In this document: one piece after another, positions 54,190-63,642 of the stretch
Numbering within the stretch: position 1 is the stretch's first letter
Layout: the number at the start of each line of letters is the position of its first letter
Origin: Litoreibacter ponti
GTDB taxonomy: Bacteria > Pseudomonadota > Alphaproteobacteria > Rhodobacterales > Rhodobacteraceae
Assembly (NCBI RefSeq): GCF_003054285.1
Contig: NZ_QBKS01000002.1
Coordinates: forward strand, 496,001 to 560,000
Length of the DNA: 64,000 bases
Direction of reading: 5' to 3'
Position numbers and translations under genes: made by a program
The notes under the pieces: model-generated
Database searches by the model: none
The model's input: the letters and a program-made list of their open reading frames with translations, nothing else
What the model was told of the DNA's origin: nothing

Positions 54190-54236
54190 GCAAACTTTTC
54201 AGAAAAGTTTGCGCGCAAAGTCTTCATAAGACTTTG
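54190..54236. terminator. Tandem hairpins between convergent yidD and DUF3833 genes
   Basis: Two perfect stems in a row: GCAAACTTTT-CAG-AAAAGTTTGC (54190-54212, ten pairs) and CAAAGTCTT-CAT-AAGACTTTG (54216-54236, nine pairs). They fill almost the whole gap between two converging genes, as expected of a bidirectional terminator, although no long T tract follows. Confidence 0.7.
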
Positions 54237-54243
54237 GCCCCGT

Positions 54244-54780
54244 TCAACGCTTCTCGAACGTGATGATGACATCGCCCACGTCCAACCCGAAGCGCTTCAT
54301 ATAGGCGCGGTTCAGCAGCCGCCCGTCCTCTTGCAGCCACATCCAGTCATCAAACGTCACCCGGGTCGTCTCGCCCTCACCCACCGGCAGATCAATCGTG
54401 TAGCGCCAATTGAATCGGTCGCCCTCCTCGCGCCCCGTGGCCACGCCGATGACGCCCGGCGCTGTGCCTTCCCACGTCTGATCGGCGGTCATGGGCCCAG
54501 TCTTGCGCAGGGTCCAGATGCGCTGCTCGGTCGAGCCATCCTCGTAGACGAAATCCTCGACCAGCCTCAATATCTCGCCATCCCACGTGCCGTCGATATC
54601 GACCACGAATTGCCGCCGCACCGTCCCCAGCACGTCCTGAAACTGGCCGTAGGCCCGCAGATCGCCCGCAAAATACGTCTCGAGGTTCAGCTGCCGCTCG
54701 CTCAGGCTCGCGTCCTGGAAGGACGGCTTGCCCGTGCAGGCGGACAGGGCAAGGACAGCGGCCAGGCAGAGATACTTCAT
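54244..54780 (-). CDS. DUF3833-family lipoprotein
   Basis: 178-residue lipoprotein: signal MKYLCLAAVLALSACTG with the lipobox LSAC, so the mature cysteine is residue 15. LNLETYFAGDLRAYGQFQDV and a TIDLPVGEGETTRVTFDDWM segment fit DUF3833. ATG 54780 has AAGGAG six bases upstream; the longer frame to 55032 lies across ttcA. Function unknown; family members occur with lipid-related genes. It is divergent from ttcA by 85 bases. Confidence 0.83.
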   Translation of the reverse strand: MKYLCLAAVLALSACTGKPSFQDASLSERQLNLETYFAGDLRAYGQFQDVLGTVRRQFVVDIDGTWDGEILRLVEDFVYEDGSTEQRIWTLRKTGPMTADQTWEGTAPGVIGVATGREEGDRFNWRYTIDLPVGEGETTRVTFDDWMWLQEDGRLLNRAYMKRFGLDVGDVIITFEKR

Positions 54781-54865
54781 CACGGGCTCCTTTCTCTTGA
54801 TACGGCCGCGCGCGCCCATCAGATGCATCTTCCTTTGCGCGCCCACCCGCCCTATACACCCGGGC

Positions 54866-55735
54866 ATGCTTGACGAGGCCGATGACATCCACCCGCTCTT
54901 CCACGGCGCCCCCAAGGGCACCGAGTTCAAGAAGCTGCGCAAACGCATCATCCGCGACACCCGCGCGGCGATTGACGATTTCGGCATGATCGAGCGCGGC
55001 GCGCGCTGGCTGGTGTGCCTGTCGGGGGGCAAGGACAGCTACACGCTGCTCGCCGCCCTGACAGAGCTGCAATGGCGCGGCCTGCTGCCGGTGGAAATTC
55101 TCGCCTGCAATCTTGATCAGGGCCAGCCGAACTTCCCGGCCACCGTGCTGCCGGAATTTCTCGAAAAGATGGGCGTGCCGAACCGGATCGAATACCAGGA
55201 CACCTATTCCATAGTGAAGGACAAGGTCCCCGCGGGCCGCACCTATTGCGCGCTCTGCTCGCGGCTGCGGCGCGGCAATCTTTACCGCATCGCCCGGGAA
55301 GAGGGATGCTCGGCCGTCGTTCTGGGCCACCATCGCGACGACATTCTCGAGACGTTTTTCCTGAACATGTTCCACGGCGCGCGCCTGTCGGCCATGCCGC
55401 CGAAGCTCCTGAACGAAGAGGGCGACCTGTTCGTCTACCGCCCGCTGGCCTATGTCGCCGAAGACGATTGCGACCGCTTCGCCCGCGCCATGAACTACCC
55501 GATTATCCCCTGTGATCTGTGCGGATCACAAGACGGCTTGCAGCGCCAGAACATCAAGCGAATGCTTGATACATGGGAAGAAAGGTCGCCCGGGCGCCGC
55601 CAGAAGATGTTTCGCGCCTTGACCAACGCAAACCCTTCTCACCTGCTCGATCCAGAGCTTTTTGACTTCAAGGGTCTCGCGCGTAAGTCGGAAAAAATTG
55701 AACCAAATATGCCGAAACTAAAGCCTGACGATTAA
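54866..55735 (+). CDS. ttcA: tRNA 2-thiocytidine biosynthesis protein TtcA
   Basis: 289-residue PP-loop ATPase that makes 2-thiocytidine at position 32 of certain tRNAs. Features are the PP-loop SGGKDS (53-58) and two iron-sulfur cysteine pairs, C128/C131 (YCALC) and C216/C219 (PCDLCGS). ATG 54866 is chosen because MLDEADDIHPLF begins the family-like region; the frame open to 54728 overlaps the DUF3833 promoter. Confidence 0.93.
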   Translation: MLDEADDIHPLFHGAPKGTEFKKLRKRIIRDTRAAIDDFGMIERGARWLVCLSGGKDSYTLLAALTELQWRGLLPVEILACNLDQGQPNFPATVLPEFLEKMGVPNRIEYQDTYSIVKDKVPAGRTYCALCSRLRRGNLYRIAREEGCSAVVLGHHRDDILETFFLNMFHGARLSAMPPKLLNEEGDLFVYRPLAYVAEDDCDRFARAMNYPIIPCDLCGSQDGLQRQNIKRMLDTWEERSPGRRQKMFRALTNANPSHLLDPELFDFKGLARKSEKIEPNMPKLKPDD

Positions 55736-55793
55736 CGGGCTGAAAAGCATGTGGGCCTAATTTCGTCGTGATCCGAGGGCGAAAGGGTGAAAC

Positions 55794-57308
55794 ATGGAAC
55801 GGCTATCGGCGCGCGTTGCGCAAATTCTTGGGTCCGCGACCCTGACACGATATGGCCTTGCCAGCTTGCCGCTGCTTGCGGGCATTTCCTACGCCACCAA
55901 TTCCACCCCGCCCCTGCTCATCGCCGCCTTCGCACTGCCCGTGGCCCTTCTTGGCGTGCGCGCGCCTCAGGCGCGGCCTTACCGTCAGCAATTCCGCCAA
56001 GGCGGGCAGGACGATATCGTGGCCCTGGTCGACCACGCCATCGCCACCCAGCCGAACACGCAAAGAAGCGCCGTTCTGTCGCTGGAGCTCGATAATTCCG
56101 AAACGCTGATCGATACCTGGGGCAGTGATGGCGTCGAACACATCATGTCAGTGCTCACCGACCGGCTGTGCGGCGTGCTGCGCACGACCGATATTGTGGC
56201 CAAGACCGGTCAGACCAAATTTACCATCGGGCTGCCGGGGATCCGAGTGCCAGAACTCGGTGCAGTCGTGGCGCTGGTCGAGCGGCTACAAGACGCGGCA
56301 CATACGGGCATCCTCATTGATCACGCAAGCGCCCATGTCACCCTGAGCGCGGGCTTTTGCCTGCAGGAACGTGCGAAGTCGCGCAGCGGGATCAGCATGG
56401 TCGAAGGCGCCGACATGGCCTTGCGCGACGCGCAGGCGCAAGGCACCGGCGCGATCCGCGGCTTCTCGAAAAACACCCCTGAAGTCGAACGGGATGGAAG
56501 CCCGTCCGGACAAGACGTGCTCAACGCATTGGAACGCGGCGAGATCATCGCCTGGTTCCAGCCCCAAATCTCCACCGATACCGGGCTGGTCACCGGCTTC
56601 GAGGCGCTCGCGCGATGGGACCACCCGGAGCGCGGCATGCTGGCACCCGGCGTATTCCTGCCGGCGCTCGAGGCCGTGCGCGGTATGGAATTGCTCAGCG
56701 AGACGATGCTGCAACACGCCTTGCGCGCGATCCGTGGCTGGGACGCGGCAGGTCTGAAAGTGCCGACCGTCGCGGTGAATTTCGCAACGCAGGATCTGCG
56801 CAATCCGGGGCTGGTGGAGCGCATCAAGTGGGACGTCGACCGGTTCGAGATCGAGCCGGAGCGCCTTGCGATCGAAATACTCGAGACCGTCGTCGCGGAG
56901 ACCGAGGATGATGTTATCACCCGCAATATCCGCGCACTCGGCGATCAGGGTTTCCGCATTGACCTGGACGATTTTGGCACCGGTCATGCGTCGCTCTCCA
57001 ACATTCGCCGCTTCGCAGTGAATCGCATCAAGATCGACCGCTCCTTTATCACCCACGCCGATGAGGATCCGGGACAACAACGAATGGTCAACGCGATTAT
57101 CGGCATGGCCGAGCAACTTGAGATCGAGACCGTCGCCGAAGGCGTCGAGACGCTCGAAGAAAAAGGCATCCTTTCTCAGCTCGGCTGCACCCATATGCAA
57201 GGCTACGCCATCGGCAAGCCGATGCCTTTCGAGGAGACCGCCGCCTGGATGGCCAAGCACAACCAGCAGCAAAACGCAGCCTCTATCTTCCCGCGCAAGA
57301 CCGGATGA
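55794..57308 (+). CDS. Degenerate GGDEF plus intact EAL domain protein (c-di-GMP phosphodiesterase)
   Basis: 504 residues. A membrane segment near 20-55 precedes a GGDEF domain whose signature is TGQTKF (138-143), so it cannot be a normal cyclase. The EAL domain is complete: E270-A-L-A-R, EILETVV, DDFGTGHAS, IKIDRSF, TVAEGVETLEE and MQGYAIGKP. It should break down c-di-GMP, perhaps gated by the dead GGDEF half. No sensor domain is evident. It follows ttcA by 58 bases. Confidence 0.88.
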   Translation: MERLSARVAQILGSATLTRYGLASLPLLAGISYATNSTPPLLIAAFALPVALLGVRAPQARPYRQQFRQGGQDDIVALVDHAIATQPNTQRSAVLSLELDNSETLIDTWGSDGVEHIMSVLTDRLCGVLRTTDIVAKTGQTKFTIGLPGIRVPELGAVVALVERLQDAAHTGILIDHASAHVTLSAGFCLQERAKSRSGISMVEGADMALRDAQAQGTGAIRGFSKNTPEVERDGSPSGQDVLNALERGEIIAWFQPQISTDTGLVTGFEALARWDHPERGMLAPGVFLPALEAVRGMELLSETMLQHALRAIRGWDAAGLKVPTVAVNFATQDLRNPGLVERIKWDVDRFEIEPERLAIEILETVVAETEDDVITRNIRALGDQGFRIDLDDFGTGHASLSNIRRFAVNRIKIDRSFITHADEDPGQQRMVNAIIGMAEQLEIETVAEGVETLEEKGILSQLGCTHMQGYAIGKPMPFEETAAWMAKHNQQQNAASIFPRKTG

Positions 57309-57456
57309 CGACCGCGTCGCGCGACGCGTGCGTCGGGCCTTCACAACCGCGGCAAGGCCGCGCGACGCGTCGTAAAACAAGCCAATTGCGCTTGACCTTT
57401 TCCGCTCCACCCTGTTGAACCAGCCTGACTTTTAAAGGCACAGGTGGACGCCCGAA

Positions 57457-59292
57457 ATGGACGATCAGAACAAGAACCTTATCCTCGCGACCGCACTCAG
57501 CTTTCTGGTGATCCTGGTCTGGTTCTTCCTGTTCCCACCCGAGCAGCCCATCGTCGATCCAAACGCGCCGGTCCCCGCCACGACCCAAGCCGACGGCACG
57601 GCCGCGGCGCCGCCGATTGCCGGCACCCCGCCGGCCGCCGTCGCGCCCAGCTCCGCAGAGGTGCGCGAGACCGCACTGGCCGACGATGTGCGCATTCAGA
57701 TCGAAACGCCGGAGCTCAAAGGCACCATCTCGCTGACCGGCGGCCGCCTCGACGACCTCAAGCTGTCGCAATATCGCGAGACGCTGGAAGAGGACGCCGA
57801 CATCGTCACGCTTCTGTCCCCCGTCGGCACTGCGAACGCCTATTATGCGCTTTACGGCTGGGCCCCGGCTGGTGATCTGACCTATGAGCAGGTGCCAGGT
57901 GCCAACACCGAATGGCAGCTGGTGTCTGGCGACACGCTGACCCCGGACAGCCCCATCACACTTGCCTGGAGCAACGAGGCGGGACTGACCTTCAATCGCA
58001 CCATCTCGGTCGATGAAGAGTTCATGTTCACCGTCGAGCAGACGGTCACCAACACTTCCGGGCAGCCGCGCCGCCTGCAGCCCTACGGCATTGTGGCTCG
58101 CCACGGCGAGCCGGACACGATCGGCTTCTTCATCCTGCACGAAGGCATGGTCGCCATGAATGACGGCGAGCTGGCCGAGGTCGATTACGACGACATGACC
58201 GATTTCGACGTCGTCGCACGCGAAGCCGCCAATGCGCAGGTGACCGAGGTCGCCGGGAACGGCTGGATCGGCTTCACCGACAAATATTGGATGACGACGC
58301 TGATCCCGACGCCGGGCTCTTCTTTCACCTCGGTCGCAAAATTCGTCCCCGGCGCGCAGATCTTCCAGACCGAGACCCGCTTGCCCATCGTCGACGTCGC
58401 CCCCGGTGCGACCGCCACCGTGTCCTCGCAGCTGTTCGCAGGCGCGAAGGAGTGGGAGGCGATCCGCAGCTATGAGCAGGAAGGCGTCGAGGGCTTCCTC
58501 GACAGCATCGACTGGGGCTGGTTCTTCTTCCTGACCAAGCCGATCTTCGCCGTGCTGCATTGGCTCAACATCTTCATCGGCAACATGGGCTGGTCGATCG
58601 TCGTGCTGACCCTGCTGATCAAGGCCATCCTGCTGCCACTGGCCTACAAATCCTACGTCTCCATGGCGAAGATGAAAGAGCTGCAGCCGCAGATGGAGAA
58701 GATCAAGGAGAAGGCCGGTGATGACCGCCAGAAGCTCCAGACCGAGATGATGGCGCTCTACAAGAAGGAAAAGGTGAACCCGGCCGCGGGCTGCCTGCCC
58801 ATCCTGTTGCAGATCCCGATCTTCTTCTCGCTCTACAAGGTGATCTTCGTCACCATCGAGCTGCGCCATGCGCCCTGGTTCGGCCCCTTCCAGGACTTGT
58901 CCGCCCCCGATCCGACCTCGATCATCAACCTGTTCGGCCTGCTGCCCAATGAGGCGCCACACCCGGAATCCCTGATGGCGCTAATCTTCATCGGCATCCT
59001 GCCGCTGATCCTCGGCATCTCGATGTGGCTGCAGCAGAAGCTGAACCCGGCCCCCACCGACCCGACCCAGCAGATGATCTTCGCCTGGATGCCCTGGGTC
59101 TTCATGTTCATGCTTGGCGGCTTTGCCAGCGGCCTGGTCGTCTACTGGATCGCCAACAACATCATTACTTTCACCCAGCAATACGCGATCATGCGCAGCC
59201 AGGGATACAAGCCGGACCTGTTCGGTAACATCAAGGCCAGCTTCAAGAAGGGTGACAAGCCCGTGGAAGACAAGCCAAAGGCCAAGAAGTGA
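57457..59292 (+). CDS. yidC: Membrane protein insertase YidC
   Basis: 611-residue, Gram-negative form: N-terminal anchor (8-26), a large periplasmic beta-domain (about 60-350) and the conserved five-helix insertase core (about 360-590), with VLTLLIKAILLPLAYKSY and NPAAGCLPILLQIPIFFSLY. The C-terminal basic tail KKGDKPVEDKPKAKK binds ribosomes. MOSC-protein GTG overlaps its stop (GTGA). Confidence 0.95.
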   Translation: MDDQNKNLILATALSFLVILVWFFLFPPEQPIVDPNAPVPATTQADGTAAAPPIAGTPPAAVAPSSAEVRETALADDVRIQIETPELKGTISLTGGRLDDLKLSQYRETLEEDADIVTLLSPVGTANAYYALYGWAPAGDLTYEQVPGANTEWQLVSGDTLTPDSPITLAWSNEAGLTFNRTISVDEEFMFTVEQTVTNTSGQPRRLQPYGIVARHGEPDTIGFFILHEGMVAMNDGELAEVDYDDMTDFDVVAREAANAQVTEVAGNGWIGFTDKYWMTTLIPTPGSSFTSVAKFVPGAQIFQTETRLPIVDVAPGATATVSSQLFAGAKEWEAIRSYEQEGVEGFLDSIDWGWFFFLTKPIFAVLHWLNIFIGNMGWSIVVLTLLIKAILLPLAYKSYVSMAKMKELQPQMEKIKEKAGDDRQKLQTEMMALYKKEKVNPAAGCLPILLQIPIFFSLYKVIFVTIELRHAPWFGPFQDLSAPDPTSIINLFGLLPNEAPHPESLMALIFIGILPLILGISMWLQQKLNPAPTDPTQQMIFAWMPWVFMFMLGGFASGLVVYWIANNIITFTQQYAIMRSQGYKPDLFGNIKASFKKGDKPVEDKPKAKK

Positions 59293-60032
59293 CCCCCAGC
59301 CTCGCCCATATCTGGCGCCACCCGATCAAGTCCCACGGACGCGAGGCGCTGGACCGGGTGACGCTCGAACAGGGCCGCACAATGCCTTTTGACCGCACTT
59401 GGGCCGTCGCCCATGAGGGCGCGCGCATCGACGGCACCGAATGGGCTCCTTGCGCCAATTTCTCCCGCGGGGCCAAGGCCCCCCTGCTCATGGCGATCCA
59501 CTGCAGCCTCGACGAGACGACCGAGATGCTGACATTGTCTCACCCGGACCGCGACCCGGTCACCCTTCATCCCGAGCGCGACGAAGCGCAGCTGATCGAC
59601 TGGGTCCGCCCGCTGATACCCAAAGACCGGGCACAGTCCGCCCGTGTCGTCCGGGTAGACGGCCGCGGCATGACCGACAGCCCGTTCCCCTCGATCTCCA
59701 TCGCCAACCTCGCGAGCCACAAGGCGGTCGAGGAACAGCTCGGCCAATCGCTTCAGTTCGAGCGCTGGCGCGCCAACCTCTGGCTCGACGGGCTCGAGCC
59801 GTGGGAGGAGGCGCGCTGGCTCGGCAAGACCGTCCGGATCGGCGGCGCGGCGTTCAAAATCGAAGAGCAGATCACCCGCTGCCTCGCCACGACCGCCAAC
59901 ACGACCACCGGCCTGCGTGACGCCGACACGCTGGGCGCGCTCAAGGCATTCGGTCATCAGGAATTCGGCCTCTACGGCGTGGTCACGCAGGCGGGCGACC
60001 TGGCAATCGGCGACGCGGTAGAAATCACATGA
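59289..60032 (+). CDS. MOSC-domain protein
   Basis: 247 residues with the MOSC beta-barrel region: an N-terminal MOSC_N-like part (LAHIWRHPIKSHGREAL) and the C-terminal TRCLATTANTTTG, which holds the conserved cysteine thought to bind a sulfurated molybdenum cofactor. It starts at GTG, overlapping yidC, and is itself overlapped by engB (ATGA). No molybdoenzyme is nearby. Confidence 0.83.
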   Translation: MTPSLAHIWRHPIKSHGREALDRVTLEQGRTMPFDRTWAVAHEGARIDGTEWAPCANFSRGAKAPLLMAIHCSLDETTEMLTLSHPDRDPVTLHPERDEAQLIDWVRPLIPKDRAQSARVVRVDGRGMTDSPFPSISIANLASHKAVEEQLGQSLQFERWRANLWLDGLEPWEEARWLGKTVRIGGAAFKIEEQITRCLATTANTTTGLRDADTLGALKAFGHQEFGLYGVVTQAGDLAIGDAVEIT

Positions 60033-60682
60033 CCGCGTTCACCTTCACCATAGCGGACACGCCCACCCCGCAAGTGGCCGAGCCGGGCCGCAAGCTCTTC
60101 GCGGGCGAGACCGACTTCCTCAAGGGCGTCGTCGCCATGGACGGCATGCCGCCCGCCGACCGAATTGAAGTCTGCTTCGCCGGTCGCTCCAATGTCGGAA
60201 AATCCAGCCTGATCAACGCGGTGACAGGCCGCAAGGCGCTGGCCCGAACCTCCAACACCCCCGGCCGCACGCAAGAGATCAACTTCTTCACCCTCGCCGA
60301 CAGCCATTACCTCGTCGACCTGCCCGGTTACGGCTTCGCCGAAGCCCCGGTCGCCGTCGTCCAGAAATGGCAGCGCCTGCTCAAGGCCTACCTGTCCGGC
60401 CGCCAGACCCTGCGCCGCGCCTTCGTGCTGATCGACGCGCGCCATGGAATCAAGCCCGTGGACGAGGAGATCCTGAACCTACTCAACAGCTCCGCCGTGA
60501 CCTTTCAGGTCGTGCTCACCAAGGTCGACAAGCTCAAGAAGGGGCAGCTCGACAAGACGGTGGCGCAGGTCAGCGCCGCGCTGCAAAAGCACCCCGCCGC
60601 CTTCCCCGAGCTGGTCCTAACCTCGTCTGAAAAGGGCGACGGCATTCCCACCCTCCGGCAGATCATCGCAGAGCTGGTCTAG
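60029..60682 (+). CDS. yihA: Ribosome-biogenesis GTP-binding protein YihA/YsxC (EngB)
   Basis: 217-residue essential GTPase for 50S assembly. G motifs are GRSNVGKSS (52-60), TPGRTQE, DLPGYGFA and TKVDK. Coupled to the MOSC gene by ATGA overlap and the last gene of the yidC operon. Confidence 0.93.
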   Translation: MTAFTFTIADTPTPQVAEPGRKLFAGETDFLKGVVAMDGMPPADRIEVCFAGRSNVGKSSLINAVTGRKALARTSNTPGRTQEINFFTLADSHYLVDLPGYGFAEAPVAVVQKWQRLLKAYLSGRQTLRRAFVLIDARHGIKPVDEEILNLLNSSAVTFQVVLTKVDKLKKGQLDKTVAQVSAALQKHPAAFPELVLTSSEKGDGIPTLRQIIAELV

Positions 60683-61029
60683 ACCACCGTACGGTGGCCT
60701 AAGACAAGGTTAACCCGTCTCGCGTAAAACCCGCCCCCGGACGTCCACCCGCCCTGGCATAACCAACCGGGGCACATTCAGAGCAGATCAGGTGTTGAAG
60801 ACAGCCCCCTCATAGGGCCAAGACACCGCCTGACGCGCACAAGGCCCGGGGGAGGCAAACCCCCGGTGGTCTCACTCTAGACCACACAGCCAAATCCAGA
60901 GCACTCGCGCCGCTTTCTTTGTTCCGAAAATACGGCGGGGTGTGGGGCAGCGCCCCACGACCGGTGAGGTCTGGAGAGGCAGCGCCTCTCCAGCGGATCG
61001 ACGGGCCGACAGGCCCGGCGAGCCATATG
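60683..61029. other. 347-base intergenic region with paired hairpins
   Basis: Separates convergent engB and the GntR-type regulator gene. No gene is supported. It contains the two AGC-loop hairpins listed next. Confidence 0.5.
60942..60993. terminator. Two hairpins with identical AGC loops
   Basis: GTGGGGC-AGC-GCCCCAC (60942-60958) and CTGGAGAGGC-AGC-GCCTCTCCAG (60971-60993) are perfect stems of seven and ten pairs with the same loop. Position between convergent genes suits transcription termination; the shared GC-AGC-GC core suggests copies of one mobile or processing element. No U tract follows. Confidence 0.5.
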
Positions 61030-61695
61030 CTATTGCGCCAGCATCCGCAGCCCTTGGGTGACATCCGCGCGCACCGCCAGCCGCAACCCCGGCTCATCCC
61101 CCGCCTTCAGGGCCGCGACGATCAAGCGGTGATGCTGCGGCAGTTCCGTGCGCGCGAGCTTGTCGTAGAGCGAGCGCATGGTCGGTCCCATCTGCAGCCA
61201 CACCGTCTCCGCCATGGCCAGCATCGCAGGGGCCTGCGCGCGCAAGTAAAGCGTGCGGTGAAACTCCAAATTCGTGCGAATGTAGCTCACCGCATCCTGT
61301 CGCGCGATGGCCTGCCCGATGCTCGTATTGATTGTCTGCAACCGCTCGATCAGCGCCAGATGCGCCCGCGGCAAGGCGCGCGCGGCCAGTTCCGGCTCCA
61401 ACAGGGCGCGCAGGGCCGCCAGTTCCTCGATCCGGTCGTTCGACAGCTCCGGCGTCGACACGCGGCCAGAGGAGGACAGCGAGAACGCGCCTTCGGCCAC
61501 CAGCCGCCGCACCGCTTCGCGCGCGGGCGTCATCGACACCCCGAACTCTCGTCCAATGCCGCGCAACGTGCGGGCCGAGCCCGGCAAAATCTCCCCGTGC
61601 ATGATCTGGGCGCGCAGGCGCCGGTAGACCATATCATTGGCCGCCCCGGTCGCGGCGGACCCGGTCGGCTCTGGCTTTGGCGCGTTCAGCAACAT
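61030..61695 (-). CDS. GntR-family regulator with FCD domain
   Basis: 221 residues: an N-terminal winged helix-turn-helix (MVYRRLRAQIMHGEILPG, LRGIGREFGVSMTPAREAVR), then an all-helical FCD domain (EELAALRALLEPELAARA, LEFHRTLY with metal-binding histidine, HHRLIVAAL). Acts as a ligand-responsive repressor. It lies just downstream of the aminotransferase on the same strand and probably controls that gene and the pxp genes. Confidence 0.88.
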   Translation of the reverse strand: MLLNAPKPEPTGSAATGAANDMVYRRLRAQIMHGEILPGSARTLRGIGREFGVSMTPAREAVRRLVAEGAFSLSSSGRVSTPELSNDRIEELAALRALLEPELAARALPRAHLALIERLQTINTSIGQAIARQDAVSYIRTNLEFHRTLYLRAQAPAMLAMAETVWLQMGPTMRSLYDKLARTELPQHHRLIVAALKAGDEPGLRLAVRADVTQGLRMLAQ

Positions 61696-61726
61696 GGGCG
61701 CTTTGTGATCACAAAGCCCGCGCCCG

Positions 61727-62641
61727 TCAAGCGATTGACGCGCCGGTGTCCCGCGCCACGGCCTGTTTGTAGAGCGCGCGGATGCGTTCCATCACCGGCC
61801 GTGCGCCATCCCCGATGGGCTTTCCGTCAATCGAGGCCACGGGCGTCTGCGCCCCGAACGTCCCCGTCAGGAACGCCTCCTCAGCGCCATACGCCTCGTA
61901 GAGCGAGTAGTTCTTCTCGAACACCGGGATGCCCTCGGCGCGGCACAGCTCGATCACCTTCGCCCGCGTCACCCCGTTCATGCAGTAATCCCCGGTCGAG
62001 GTCCAAACCTCGCCCCGCCGCACGATGAAGAAATTGCACGCATTGGTTGTGTTCACGAACCCATGGGGGTCCAGCATCAGCCCCTCATCGGCCCCCGCCT
62101 GCTCGGCCTGCAGGCAGGCGATCACGCAGTTCAACTTGGAGTGCGAATTGTATTTCGCATCCTGGCTCATCGGCAGCCCACGCACTTGCGGCACGGTCGC
62201 CAGCCGGATGCCCTGGACCAGCTCGGTTGCAGGTTTGGAATGTTCCATGATGATCACCAGCGTCGGCCCGGACTGGCTGAGCTTTGGGTGCTGAAACGGC
62301 TTCACCTTCACCCCGCGCGTCAGCATCAGGCGGCAATGCACATCCGTGTGCATCCCATTGGCCTCTGCCGTCAGGGTCAGCGCCTCAAGGATGCCTGCCC
62401 GGTCCATCCCCACATCAAGCGAGACCGCCTTACAGCTATCAAAAAACCGATCCATATGGTCGTCGAAAAACGCCCATGTCCCATCGTAAAGCCGCATCCC
62501 CTCCCACATGCCGTCGCCCAGCATGAAGCCGCTGTCATAGACCGACACCATCGCCTCGTCGCGGTGCTTCAGCGCGCCGTTGACGTAGATCTTGATGTCG
62601 GCGTTGCGCGGGTCCTCCAGCGCGTCATGGGTCGTCGTCAT
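61727..62641 (-). CDS. Class IV aminotransferase (D-amino-acid/branched-chain type)
   Basis: 304-residue PLP enzyme of fold type IV. The PLP lysine is K169 (YNSHSKLNCVIA) and GDGMWEGMRLYDGTWAFFDDH near 42-62 plus GFVNTTNACNFF are typical. BCAT, D-amino-acid transaminase and aminodeoxychorismate lyase cannot be separated reliably; the pxp context would suit an amino-acid donor role. ATGA overlap with the pxpC stop places it in that operon. Confidence 0.83.
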   Translation of the reverse strand: MTTTHDALEDPRNADIKIYVNGALKHRDEAMVSVYDSGFMLGDGMWEGMRLYDGTWAFFDDHMDRFFDSCKAVSLDVGMDRAGILEALTLTAEANGMHTDVHCRLMLTRGVKVKPFQHPKLSQSGPTLVIIMEHSKPATELVQGIRLATVPQVRGLPMSQDAKYNSHSKLNCVIACLQAEQAGADEGLMLDPHGFVNTTNACNFFIVRRGEVWTSTGDYCMNGVTRAKVIELCRAEGIPVFEKNYSLYEAYGAEEAFLTGTFGAQTPVASIDGKPIGDGARPVMERIRALYKQAVARDTGASIA

Positions 62642-63642
62642 GGGTCACCTTCCGAGATGAAGCCCGAGATCAGGTTCTCGCGCATCAGCCGCTCCGCCAG
62701 CGTGCCCCGCGGCACCGATATTGCATCGAGATAGGCCGCGACTTGCGACGCGTGCGCGCGCGCCAGCGTCACCGCGTCCTGTGCCGAGACGGGTTTGAAC
62801 CGCACCGCATCGCCCTGCCGCTTTTGCACCAGCGCGTCCAGATCGGGGCCGATCACCGTGGCGATCTTGGGGTAGCCGCCGGTCGTCTGGTGGTCGGCCA
62901 AAAGTACCGTCGGCACCTGCGCACCCGAGACCTGAATCGAGCCGCGCTGCACCGGCTCCGACGGGATCGACAGCGCCTCGCCCAGGATCAGCTCCGGCCC
63001 GTCGAGCCGCATTCCCATCCGGTCATACGCCTCGGACACCGTAAAAGGCTTGGCAAAATTGGCCAGCGCCGCGTCCGTGAAATGGTGATCCTGCGGCCCC
63101 ATCACGACGCGAACATCGTCAGACTGCGCGGGCTCGAACATCGGGATCGCACCTTCGCGCGCGCCGCGCGCCTCGGCGCCGGCGACTTTCAGGACATCAC
63201 CGGTCCGCACTGCGCCACCGCCAAATCCCGCGAGGGCGTGAGTGGCGGCGGAGCCCATCCAATCGGCCACCTGCAGCGCGCCTGCGAAGGCCAGGTAGCA
63301 CCAGGATCCGGCCTCGCCCGCACGGATCGTCAGCTTCTCGCCCGGTGACAGCGTCAACACCTGCGCCCCGACAGAGCGGGTGCCCGCGTGATCCACCGTG
63401 AACGCGCCGCCCGCGATCGCGACCGAGACCTCGCCCGCCACACACTCCAGCACGATCCCGCCCAGCGAGACCTCCAAAGCAGCCCCCGGAGGCTGCCCCA
63501 ACGCCGCATGCGTCGCCGCGAAAGACAATCGGTCCATCGGCCCGGACGCAGGCACCCCATAGCGCAACGCGCCAAAGCGCCCCGCATCCTGCACGGTTAC
63601 CAAAGGCCCCGCAAAAAGAACTTTCAGCTGCGCCTCAGCCAC
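62638..63642 (-). CDS. pxpC: 5-Oxoprolinase subunit C (biotin-dependent carboxyltransferase-family)
   Basis: 334 residues. The KipA/PxpC opening LFAGPLVTVQDAGRFGALRYGVPASGPMD is present. With PxpA and PxpB it hydrolyses 5-oxoproline to glutamate; it also resembles allophanate hydrolase subunit 2. The start is GTG 63642, with ggagg six bases upstream, overlapping the pxpB stop by eight bases; the frame open to 63663 lacks this support. A PxpA gene is expected beyond the window. Confidence 0.83.
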   Translation of the reverse strand: MAEAQLKVLFAGPLVTVQDAGRFGALRYGVPASGPMDRLSFAATHAALGQPPGAALEVSLGGIVLECVAGEVSVAIAGGAFTVDHAGTRSVGAQVLTLSPGEKLTIRAGEAGSWCYLAFAGALQVADWMGSAATHALAGFGGGAVRTGDVLKVAGAEARGAREGAIPMFEPAQSDDVRVVMGPQDHHFTDAALANFAKPFTVSEAYDRMGMRLDGPELILGEALSIPSEPVQRGSIQVSGAQVPTVLLADHQTTGGYPKIATVIGPDLDALVQKRQGDAVRFKPVSAQDAVTLARAHASQVAAYLDAISVPRGTLAERLMRENLISGFISEGDP

